Below, piece by piece: positions 1 to 37,900 of a DNA stretch of 64,000 nucleotides. Within the stretch, counting starts at the first letter, position 1. Each line of letters opens with the position of its first letter. This DNA is from Girardinichthys multiradiatus (taxonomy: Eukaryota > Chordata > Actinopteri > Cyprinodontiformes > Goodeidae): NCBI RefSeq assembly GCF_021462225.1, contig NC_061794.1:20511284-20575283 (forward strand), given 5' to 3'. Position numbers and translations under genes: made by a program. Under the pieces are notes generated by a model that was given only the letters and a program-made list of their open reading frames with translations, made no database searches and was not told where the DNA came from.

Positions 1-263
1 TTATTTATAGACTTTCTGATGTTGGGCATGGAGGTTTACAGCTAAACGTTTGCATCACTTTGCTATCTGGTGCATATTTAAAAATGTAACATGTTTATTT
101 GCACCATTTCTGTTTGGTGACCAGGACTACAATCCCTAGAGACACAAACACCTAGCATTCAGAGTCAATATGAAAGACTAGATCCAAGTAGCTGATTTTT
201 ACAACTTTTTTTTTTGAATAAAGTGTTTTCTGCATGTTTTATTTTCCCCACTTTGTTTCTAAG
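1..263. other. epb41l1 intron
   Basis: AT-rich sequence before the first visible exon. I see no exon, repeat or RNA gene in it. Confidence 0.6.
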
Positions 264-26674
<26,411 letters not shown>

Positions 26675-29255
26675 GTACAGCCGCTGTCTTGTCTATGAAT
26701 GATGCCACTGTCTTGAAAGGTTAAATAATTGGTGCTCTTCTCATCCTTAGTCCCATTTTACTGAATCAAGAGTGCCCCCATGTGGACCAGAGGTGTCAGT
26801 ACCTGACCTGAAGCCGCCGCCTGCCACCCCTACTAAAAAGATGACTGTCAGCGGGGCCTGGACAGGCTCGCTTTTACAATGGTGAAATGTACTTTTAAAA
26901 TTTAGATTTCCATTTATGCTTTTCTCTCATTTTGATCAAAAAATCAAAAGAGCCATTCACAGTGAAGCTGCAAAAATATAATTCACGCTCTTCGGATAGT
27001 AATAAAAAACAAAACAAAAAACAAGAAGACACCAAAACTTGATGAACAATTAAAGTCATAATACAACCAAACTCCCTGCAAAACCTCTCAGGGCCTTAAT
27101 TCAACATGCATGGTTGAGTATTCCTTAAAGGAAATTATTGTTAGAGTTTCTGTTAAAGGAATCACTGTGGAATAACCTGAGCTCATATTTCATGAGGGTA
27201 GAAGGAAATTTGGGAATGTTATTTTAATTACAATAACATTAATAATTAATTTAGGAATATAAATGTGTCTGAAAACATAAAAAAGGCAACAGCTGGAAAT
27301 CTTGTTTACAAATTGTTGATTAGTAGAATAGTTAATAACTTGTAGCTCCACACAGTGAAGAGTCTTGGAAAGAAGGTTTCAGATGAAGCAAAAGGATATC
27401 CTGCGAAGCCGTCACCTTAAAGGAGGAAATGACCTCTCGTCCTGGATGATGTTTATCATCATTCACTGATCAGAGAAGATTATTGTCATCTCTGTCTGAT
27501 CACCTTATGTCCCTCTGTCTTTTTCAAATGTAACTTATTTTCCATGTGCTTTTGACTTGATGTGTGGGTGGCAAGTATGCAAGGATACACATACACAGTG
27601 TACCTGTTGGATTCATTCAGAACAGTGTGAAGCAATGATGCCCTAGATTGAGCCCAAGTGTCTCTCCTCCCCCTGCCTTTAGATAAGCTTTCAGTCCAGC
27701 TGGATGTAACAACACTTTGGCTGTTTTGTGTGTTAAATGCATAGAGTAGACTCACAACCCAGCTGCATCGGTAAAAGTAGTACTTGAGATAATGTTTGCA
27801 TGATATAATTTCTTGCATTACTGGATTGTAATAAGACTAAAATGGATGTTGACTCAAAAGGAGTATTAAGATGGAAGCAAACTGACAGGTTATAAAGATT
27901 AAGGCTAAAATCTTCACAATAATATTGTAAGGGGGACCAAGCTTCCTGGGAAGGAACCAGAAAATGTGTTCCATTCTGTACTGGAAAACCCAACGACAGC
28001 ACATTATTGTGGTTGAGTCTTTTCATTTTTAATCCACTTGCATCTCATTTTTATGGTGCTGTACAAAATATCTGAACATATCAGTTCACTTTTTAATTTC
28101 AATCTCAAGGAACGTTAAAGAGGTTGTGCAGGCCCTCGTTTTGGTGTACTAATTAATTTTCGTTTTATTATTGATTTGCAACTGCCTTGTTCTTCTTCCA
28201 AACTATTTTGCTTAGATGGTATGATAAATCAGAACTCTTCTGACATGTCATGTAAAGTATGTCATCATAAATAGAACAAACTGTAGAAGAAACACCGCTG
28301 AACTTTTAGTTGTGTGAGATTTAGTAGGTGAATGTTAGATGAATGCCACAGACGTGTAACGTGCCAATTCAAATAGCAGTGAAATTGTACAAATGCTGGT
28401 TTTGTATTGAAAAGACACTTTTTATAAAAAAGCTCCTTTTAATTGCAGAAGTGCCAGAGAGTCAGATACATAAACTTGGCATGACAAGGTTTCCCTTTAA
28501 TTATGCTGTCTTTAACATGTGAAAAATAAATAATAAACAATTGCTGCCTGTTTGCCAAACTGGTATTTTATATATTAATCGAATTCATGCATCATAAATA
28601 AATATAGTCAGTAAAATAAAAATAAGACAATGCAACACATTGTCATGTCAGGTTTATGAACAATAATTTTTGATTTCAAACACTAAACTTTACAATGTTC
28701 ACATGTGTGGTGTAACTTCTGCTTTGTGTCAAGTTTTCGTTCCACATTTTTTAAAAGTGACGGATAAAAAAAACAAAAACATGATATAGCAGTGTCTGGC
28801 TGGTGGATTGAAGGAAGAAAATGCATTCCTCATGCTGTTCTTTTGCTGCTGTTTGGTGGATTGTAGAAGATGTGAAGTACAGTAGCTAATGGTCATGGGC
28901 AGGATGTGCACTAGGGGACCCCAGTTACCTAAAAGAATTGAGCTTTGCATCAACACCAAACGAACCCAGCTGAAAACTTCTCACCATGCTCCATTAGTGT
29001 TCAGAGTTATTCAGATCCTGCTTGAATCAGCCTGTTGGGACAAACTTACCAGATTTGTGGAAGTGTGACTACCAAGGAAGACACTCGGCCTGGACATCTT
29101 GGGAAAGTTTTGTCTGATGACCTGTGGTTGATCCAGAATCCTCTCTGAGTCTGCTCCATCTCCTCTGCTCTGCTGCTCTCCATTGCTTGGTGCTGTGTCT
29201 TTGCTGTACATTGTGCTTCATCCAAAAAACAAATAAAGACTGAAAGAAAGCTAAA
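26675..29255 (+). other. epb41l1: Probable 3' UTR of epb41l1
   Basis: No other coding sequence is visible between the stop codon and the polyadenylation signal. The stretch is AT-rich with several earlier AATAAA matches (near 28525 and 28596), so shorter transcripts are possible. A tccttag acceptor near 26750 could pair with the gtacag right after the stop to give a small UTR intron (inference). Confidence 0.6.
29232..29237 (+). promoter_or_regulatory. AATAAA polyadenylation signal for epb41l1
   Basis: A perfect AATAAA is followed about 25 bases later by a GT-rich stretch (tcctgtgtatcgtgtgtttg), the usual layout of a vertebrate cleavage site. It lies about 2.56 kb after the epb41l1 stop. Confidence 0.65.
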
Positions 29256-30666
29256 GATGAGTCCTGTGTATCGTGTGTTTGTCATAGCAACTATTTCCGT
29301 TATACGGTAGTTTTAAAATAGAATACAAAAAAGTGAATTTTCTATATTTTTATTTAAAGGGCCATTTAAATGGAATCTCCTAAGAAAGTAATCAGTTTGT
29401 CATTTCAAGGTATAGGTAACCAAATAGTTAATCCATACCTTAATGTTGTTTTAAATCTACTGATCAAGATGATCTTTTATCAGAGGAATCAGAGGAAAAA
29501 CTGCTGTTTTGTTATGTTATTTAAAACAGACGTTTGGTCACACACAATGGCACCAAGTGCTAAACTAAAGTCAAAAATGTATGAAGAGGATAAAATGCGC
29601 ATTCAGACTACACTTATGTATTTGTCGAAATATACAGAATGTTGATTTTTAATGGGAAAGATGACCACAGCATGGTGTGATGTGAGCACTTTTAAAAGAG
29701 ACAGACTTTCTGTGTTGGACTCACAGCTACAGCAAATAAATGTCATCTCATCCAGACCTGAGGTACATGTGGATCCTTTTCAAGACACAAAAACAACTGC
29801 TGTTGACTGACATTGGGAAACTTAAAGGTAAACATTGATAATTTACAAAAGAACAGTTTAACAAAGTTTAACATTTCAAATGCTATTTTTCTGTTTAATT
29901 TTTTCTGTTTCCAATTTAATCAGAGGCAGAAGAACAGAGGAATTTAATTTACAAAAGACTTGGAATTAACATTTTTTACCAACTCATACAGTGCCAGACA
30001 AAAACATTCATAAGCCTTTTAAGCATATTTAAGTTACAACTAAACACTTTTACGTATTTTAATGGGATTTTGTGTGATAGACCAACACATACATTTTGAT
30101 CTGGTCTGGTCAGAGAATTGTCTTTCACATGTTTGCTGTTCCCTCCAACATGGCTTGTAGCACACTTTGAACAGGACTTCTAATAGTTTTCCTTTAACAA
30201 TGCCTTTGTTCTTGTCACTTATTCATAAGGGCCAGACTTGTAGAGTGAATTACTATTAGCTGTCCTGTCAACAGATTGTCCCACCTGAGCTATGGATTTG
30301 TGCAGCTTGTGCAGCGTTATTTTCCGTCCACTTCGCAAATATGCACTACTTTGTGTTGGTCTCACTCAAAATCTCAATTAAATCCAGAGAAGTTGGTTGT
30401 AACTTGACGAAATATGGAAAAAGCACAATGGGAGCTAAATGGTTTGCTTTAAACCCAAAAACAAAGCAACTTTTAAGATGACAAATGCCATTTTTATGCT
30501 AATGTAATATTTCAAAGGCAAGAAGTTCAAATGTAAGAAGTGATAGAAACAGGTCTAAAAAGCTTTCCCCAAAACTGCATGAGCTAGATGAAAGGCAACA
30601 CTTTAATTCAAAGGACATTTGGCCCGGTGTTACACTGAGGACAGAAATGAAGAAAATGGCATTATC
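29256..30666. other. Intergenic spacer between convergent genes
   Basis: AT-rich DNA between the presumed ends of epb41l1 and the contactin. It contains a Tc1-derived remnant (29989-30425). I see no exon with good splice sites; the 91-codon open frame at 29370 has no recognisable content. Confidence 0.5.
29989..30425. mobile_element. Tc1-derived MITE-like remnant
   Basis: The left end cagtgccagacaaaaacatt and the phrases gggattttgtgtgatagacc (left) and tactttgtgttggtctcact (right) are inverted relatives of each other, as in Tc1 elements that lost their middle. No transposase remains. Confidence 0.6.
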
Positions 30667-31843
30667 TTTATTAAAAGCGGATGGATCCTTTCAAACCATC
30701 CTCAGCAAGACACACATACACTGACCAACTGACCTGGTTTTGATATAAACTATGCTAGAAAAGTCAGAAATCAGTACCCCCTACAATGCTCATCAGGACA
30801 GAACAATGACAAAAAGCATTTAACTTTCCGAGTTCAAAACATTCATGGATATGATTTAGAGCTAAAATACAAGGTGCATAAACTAAAATATAAAATAAGT
30901 TAAATTAGTCCTGAATGATAAATTGGATGGTAATCATAAGACTTAAGGCTCATTTGGGACCTGAGGTTTCCATACATGTTTGCCGTGGTTATACACTGAT
31001 GATGGATTATGGAGCAAGGTGAGACATTTATCATTAACATAATTCAGCTGCTTGAGATAGAAATTAAACAGGTGGGTACAGGTTGCCTTTTCCCATGATA
31101 CAAGCAGGTGGAGCTGCACTGTGTCAGTCACATACCTTTGGTTCCAGTCAGTTTTATGGCAACTTGTAAAGTGAAGAATTGAAGCAGGACAGTATAGAAA
31201 GGTCCAAAATTCTGTTTTGTCTTAAAGCAATGAGGCTAATCCCCCATTTTTATTCCATTTGATTGGATACTAAATTATTATTTCTTAGGCATGGTTTTTT
31301 CACAAGAGAAATGCTTCTCATCTTTAATCAAGCTCAAGTAAATCTTCACTTAGATAAACAAGTAAGCAATCTAGGTCCACTCCACTCTCGGTTATGTTTT
31401 AATCCACTTCCTGAAGAAAAAGCTCAGTAGTAAACACAGCGAACAACTTTTCTTTTTTTTTTAAACAACCCGCACAGTTCCAACCCGCACAGGAAAACAT
31501 GTACATGTCCTAATTTATCCTCCAAGGTGAAAAACATATGGGAATATCCACTAGTTAGAAAGTAGATGAGTAAAACACATCTTCAAAAAGGCTGGAGTCA
31601 GTCGAGTCGAGGTGTCCTTTTCAGTTTCATAGCAAATTTTGAAAGCGGCACTTCCTTTCAGTAACCACTTTTGTAATGTGAAGAAGAGGAATCTTCCTCA
31701 CAAAAGAGACCTTTGTGGGGCAGAGAGGAGAGACGTGGTAGGGCAGAGAACGGAGCAGGAGGAAACGAGGCAGTAGGCCATGTATTGTCTCTGACCTGCT
31801 GTCTCTCCACTCTAAATAAGAAGCCATAGTTTCTGGATGTTTG
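30667..31843 (-). other. Probable contactin 3' UTR
   Basis: Minus-strand sequence after the TGA has no coding features. The first full AATAAA on that strand that I see is at 30672-30667; ATTAAA variants occur nearer the stop (around 31327 and 31398), so the true end is uncertain. Confidence 0.4.
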
Positions 31844-31935
31844 TCATAGTAGCATTCTGCCTGTGAGAATTACAGCTGCATGGCTGACCACTGAAAATCC
31901 CAAGGACCCTGGGGCTGCTCCCATGGCTATTGAAC
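31844..31935 (-). CDS. Contactin last coding exon with GPI-anchor signal
   Basis: After acceptor tgtattccag the exon completes a split Gly codon and encodes [20 protein letters not shown] then VILTGRMLL before a TGA. Small residues (G, S, A) followed by a moderately hydrophobic C-terminus with no cytoplasmic tail are what a GPI transamidase signal needs, and contactins end this way. The hydrophobic run contains one His and one Arg, so it is weaker than most. The exon is too short to appear as a long reading frame and was found from phase and position. Confidence 0.82.
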
Positions 31936-34900
31936 CTGGAATACATACATCAGATCAGAATAGAACAAAATCCTAGGTTTGTTTATGTAATATATATATA
32001 TATACATATATTTATAAAGTAGTTCTGATATATTTAGAAAACAAAAATCTAATCAAGGTATATTCTGGACAATTATAGCAACTGTTTGGTGTGAGTACAC
32101 CTATGTATCAATAGATGGCAGTAGCACAACAAGCGCTGTACACAACTGAATCAAGAGCAGCAAGAGACATACATCAAAAGGAAACATCCACTTTCAAACA
32201 ACCAACTCCTTTCAGTTTTAAGTGCACGATGGAGACCAGTTTGTTGCTTGTTTATGTATATATAGTATCTTTTCTGGTTTTATCAGCTACTGAGAGAGAA
32301 CATTTTTTTCATAAAAAACAAAACAATTTAACAACTTTTACTGTTAAAATTGACTCCTAGAGGAGCGAGCAATAATTTCTCAATTAAATGCAACTGTGGG
32401 ATGTGTTGCATTTGGAGGGTCTGAGTGCACTTTCACACTCATAGACTTGAAATAAAGTCACAGCCTTCATCTGCAAAATCTGAGAAACATCAGAAGCTAT
32501 AAAGCTACAGATGAGACCAAATAAAATAGAAAATCCCTAGAAAACAAAGTATGACTATGCTCATTTGTGTTAAAATATTTACTATACAATAAACATGGAT
32601 TTTAAGGGGATTTGTTTGTCATCGCTTTCCCACCTTCAATTTTGGGGATGGTAATCTGACGGCTGCTGATGCCCTCCCCTCCCTCGCTGAAAGGTTTAAT
32701 CTGGATCACATAATCTTGGTTGGTTGGCAGGGTCAACTCCAAGGAGGTGTTGTTGGTCTCCACCACGTTAGGGTTGCTGTGTTTGTCCTGGCTATACATC
32801 ACCTACAGGAAACAGAGTTTAAATATAGGTGTCATGGTATAAAGTCACTCCAGGCACTTAGCATCAAAAAGGGATTTTTATAATGTCTAATAAACAAACT
32901 GTCGATATCTTTGCATTGGTCTGTTTGGTAAGGCTAAGATGCAGTCATAAAGATTTATTAATCCTGGCATTTTAGTTACAGCTTGTGCAACGGCTGCTGT
33001 TTTAGTTTTACTGTCCACTGACCTCAGCTTACTTTAGAGTTACATTTTAATGTGGTAAAAACTGTGCATCATCATACAGATACAACTTGCTGCAGTAAAA
33101 CATTGTTGCCCTTGATCATAAACAAGCTTTGAAAGAAAAGGTTCTATAACAGGCATTATATGGCCAGCTGACTTTGACTGGACTGTATGATAATCAAGAT
33201 CAAACTGGACTGTATTAAAGTTGGATTGTATTGAAAAGAAATTTCATTTCAATTCAGTTCCGTTTTATTTATATAGCGCCAATTCACAACATATGTCGTC
33301 TCAAGGCACGTGAGATGTAATGAATTTGACGTGTAATTTCAGGTCAAATTCATTGACCTGAAATTAATTTGGACCCAATTGGATTTTAGATACCTTGTTG
33401 TAATTTGGTGCTATACAAATTGTACTGAAAGAAATGAAACACCTGTGATACACAAAGATAGGCAGGCTCCGCATCCAGTCATCCACTCTGTGATTGTCTA
33501 GATGGTCCATCCATTTTAAAATTACTTCTAATTTCCAGATTATTTTGAGCAGTGTAAGAGGTTTTTGCAGTTTTATTTAAATAAACTATCAATCTGCTGG
33601 GGATGTTAAGCAATTTTCTTTTAGGATACACTGAATATACAACTTGAACATGTAATACACATGCAATGCAAACTGTGCAATCTTATGTAATGAATAAAAA
33701 TCTTGCAAACAGCCTGAACAGAGTTCTTAGGGGGCCTTTTAAAGTCAGTGTCTTTGGATTTTGACAGTGCTTCTGTACAAAGTTTCCTTTATGATTGGAG
33801 AGGGAAAAGAAGTTTTAGTTATTTGGTCACTGTCTTGCAAACTAAATCTCATCACGTATTTGTCTCAGGAGTAAGGATTAAAATGTGTCTTTAGATGCAT
33901 CACAATACAAATACGGACAATTGTGAATTGATTAATGAAGGTAATTGCTCTATTACCTTTAACTTTAATACTATAATACTATAATACTATAGATGCCTAA
34001 AGTGTACCACCTGAAGTCAGTCTCATGGTAATATTTCATGTTGGACCCAGGAAGTTTGTATGAATTACAAAGAGTATTTTAGGAATGTATATCTGATCAA
34101 ATTTACAGATAAAGTTTCTATTTGTCAGATTTTAATTTTGTTAGTGTTGGCCTCCATAGTCTGCCTTCTGATTGCCCAACTTCCTGTTTACGTTGTAAAG
34201 CCTTAAGCTTTGTTCATGTCTGGTGATCATGCTTCCTGTCATTTTCAGTTGTATTTTGTTCATTTCCCTGTAAATTCATTTTTTTAGTTTTCCCTGGTGC
34301 ATGCCGCCTCATGTAATAAGTGTTCGCTGTGGATTTTTGCTTTTCTTTCAGATTCCCGGCTTTGCAACAAATCACTTGCCTCCTTTCTTTTAACTCAGTA
34401 TTAAAGTGCATCATTGGACCATTTTAGAGGTGACCATTCCAACAATATTACATCTTACACAGTTAAGCAAAGTGAAATATTAAAATGTCAAAGTGTTTAT
34501 CAGACATAGTAAATGATTGTTATAGGTGCCTTTGGAAAGTGCAAGACATTTTCCTTTTATATTCAATGTCTCCAAAATAAAAATGTTCATGTTTCAATTT
34601 GAAAACAAAATACATTATCTTTAGAGTAGTTAAAATTTTGTATTGGACATCACTGTTTTACAGTTTGAAACTGAGTATAAATCCTATTAGTCATATTTTC
34701 TGGTTTTTCATTTATAATGAACTACTTTTGAGTCTTGTTTTTCCAGCTCTTGACCCTATGTCTTAGTCTTATCCATCCCTGCCTGTTCTGGCCTCATGCC
34801 AACCCTAGCCTCCCGCTGCTGCTCCACATGTCTGCCTTTTCTAACCCAAACTCTGGTCTCTGTGGTTGTTCACCAGACTTTATGCTGCCAGTAATCATTC

Positions 34901-37900
34901 TGAAATGTTCTTCCCTTGTTTTACTAAAGATTCAAAGCTGTAATGTCTGTGCTTAGCCTGTGCAGGGCTGATCTTTTGTGCATAGCCTTTTTTTCTGGTA
35001 AAGTTCAGACCTTGTCTCTTGAAATGCCACTTTGAGTCCCTTGAGGTTACCTGCTTTTGAGTTAGAAATCACTGTGATGGTATTTAGGCATTTTCAGGTC
35101 AGCTAAAGGTCTCTTTAACATTACTTCAATGTTCTTGAAAATGTATGGAGAAAACACAGGGCCAAAAATTAATATTGTATACTACTCGCCTACAGGGTCA
35201 TGTAGAGCCTTTGGACAGCAAAAAATACCTTATATGAAGAGTAATTCATTGACAGTAACAGCCATTCAAACTATTCATAATGCCACCAAACTACAAAACA
35301 TTCCCTATTCCATTAAATCAAGCCACATAACACAATTATATGGTAATTTTCTGGTTATGTTGTTTACCAGCTGATGTAAATGACACTCAGGGTGCTTATA
35401 GGTTGATAGCTGGGTATGCAACTCCACAGTACACTAATAGTCTTAAATATTATGTAAATGTAGGTAGAGTATAGGTCTATATAAGGCTATGCACTCTTCA
35501 ACTTTACTATGATTCCTCCTAGGCCCAGCCTCTTTAAAGCAAATGTGAAACTCTCCACTCTTTACCTTATATCCTGTGACTTCAGACTCGTTCTCCAGGG
35601 CGTAGACCTGGTCCCACTTCAGAATGACTTTAGAGTTAGATGTGTTCCACATGATTTTTACTGGGGCTTGACTGGGAGCTGGAGTAGCAAAACAGGGTGT
35701 GACATGTGTTGGAGAAGAAAAGCAACAGGTGGTTGAATCAATAAATAACCCAGAACCATATGAGCTTGAAGGAAATATCCCATTAACATTTAGTCAAAAC
35801 TCTGTTAGTAGTGACCGCTATTCTTGACTGCTGAGGGGGGATGGATGGAACATTTGCAATCATTCAACATCAGATAAACCTAAATAAGTTTAAATGTCCT
35901 GTCTGAAAGTATTATGTTCTGAGCCACTAAGTTTTGAAGAGCATGCATAAAGATTTATATTAGTCTTATCAAACCTGCATACATGCTTATGATGCAATAA
36001 TATACATTGCAGAGGCCATAAAGCATGTTTATGGTGCACTGAGGTTACAAGAAAAAGAGGAAAAACAGATCCATCATTTTGCCAGATTGATTTCCACGAC
36101 ATAGCACGTTGTTTGAGAGTAAATCAAACAAATATTTACATATAAATCTGTCCATATGGCAAAATATTTATAATAATGACTATAGATATTTTGAGGGTGA
36201 GAAATCCTTCATTATGGGTTTCAGCTACAGTTCACCTATCATGGATAATAATTTCAATATCAATTTATGTCTTTAATTATTTATTTGAGCCACCCTTTTT
36301 CTTTGGTGTGATAATTATATACCAAACAAATTCAATAGACTTTAAATGATGATATTTATGTATTATATCTGTTTTTCTGTTCAACAGAGGGTCAGAATTA
36401 TACATACAGACTCCAATGTTATAATTCAGGCTGGATATTTGACCAGTCTCAGAAGAATTGATTACGTTCCTGGCACAGACTTGCTTAGTCTACAAAGCTT
36501 TAATATACAGGGGTTGGACAATGAAACTGAAACACCTGGTTTTAGACCACTATAATTTATTAGTATGGTGTAGGGCCTCCTTTTGCGGCCAATACAGCGT
36601 CAATTCGTCTTGGGAATGACATATACAAGTCCTGCACAGTGGTCAGAGGGATTTTAAGCCATTCTTCTTGCAGGATAGTGGCCAGGTCACTACGTGATAC
36701 TGGTGGAGGAAAACGTTTCCTGACTCGCTCCTCCAAAACACCCCAAAGTGGCTCAATAATATTTAGATCTGGTGACTGTGCAGGCCATGGGAGATGTTCA
36801 ACTTCACTTTCATGTTCATCAAACCAATCTTTCACCAGTCTTGCTGTGTGTATTGGTGCATTGTCATCCTGATACACGGCACCGCCTTCGGGATACAATG
36901 TTTGAACCATTGGATGCACATGGTCCTCAAGAATGGTTCGGTAGTCCTTGGCAGTGACGCGCCCATCTAGCACAAGTATTGGGCCAAGGGAATGCCATGA
37001 TGGGTGGTACGCTTCTTTGGGGCTTCTCCACACCGTAACTCTCCCGGATGTGGGGAAAACAGTAAAGGTGGACTCATCAGAGAACAATACATGTTTCACA
37101 TTGTCCACAGCCCAAGATTTGCGCTCCTTGCACCATTGAAACCGACGTTTAGCATTGGCATGAGTGACCAAAGGTTTGGCTATAGCAGCCCGGCCGTGTT
37201 TATTGACCCTGTGGAGCTCCCGACGGACAGTTCTTGTGGAAACAGGAGAGTTGAGGTGCACATTTAATTCTGCCATGATTTGGGCAGCCGTGGTTTTATG
37301 TTTTTTGGATACAATCCATCTGGGTCACCGACCAAGCTGGCAGTTTCCTGCTTCCTCCATCTCCAGGACCTAAGCATAAGCGTACCCTGTCCACCCTCCA
37401 ACGCAAGTATCTGCACAAACAAACAAACTCAATTGTCTCCAAACTCACCCAAGAGGCACCTAAGAAATCAACAGAACAAACTCTGCTACGACAACCTGGA
37501 TCCCGAATCCCTCTACCCCTGGTGACCTGACCGCACCTACTTAGTAAGCCGTTCATTTCTCTATCTGAAATTCTTGTTGTCCGCTCAGTTACATTTGTTC
37601 CCTGTTTTCAACAGTTCTCTTCCCCTGTCCCCTTACAGTTGGAGTTTCGCCCGTTTACGTTCCTGATTATTTTGTGGCACAATAAAATATCATTTCACTC
37701 GTTCTATTTTCTCCGGAGTGTTCTTCTGTATGTGGGTCAGAGCTATTACGCAAACAATGACACATTTAATCATTGGATCATTGTCCTGTTGGATTACCCA
37801 GTTCTGTCTGAATTCAAATTAATCCAAAGAATAGATCTTTATTAAATCTTCACTGAGAGCAAAGTACCAGAGTCAAATTCCTTGTGTGTGTGCACAAACT

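Noticed and set aside
32602..32633. Contactin ending by reading through the donor to a stop at 32602
   Set aside because: That tail lacks any hydrophobic GPI signal, while splicing to 31935 keeps phase and gives one.
36639..37373. Several plus-strand frames over the DD36E-type Tc1
   Set aside because: Antisense shadows of the minus-strand transposase.
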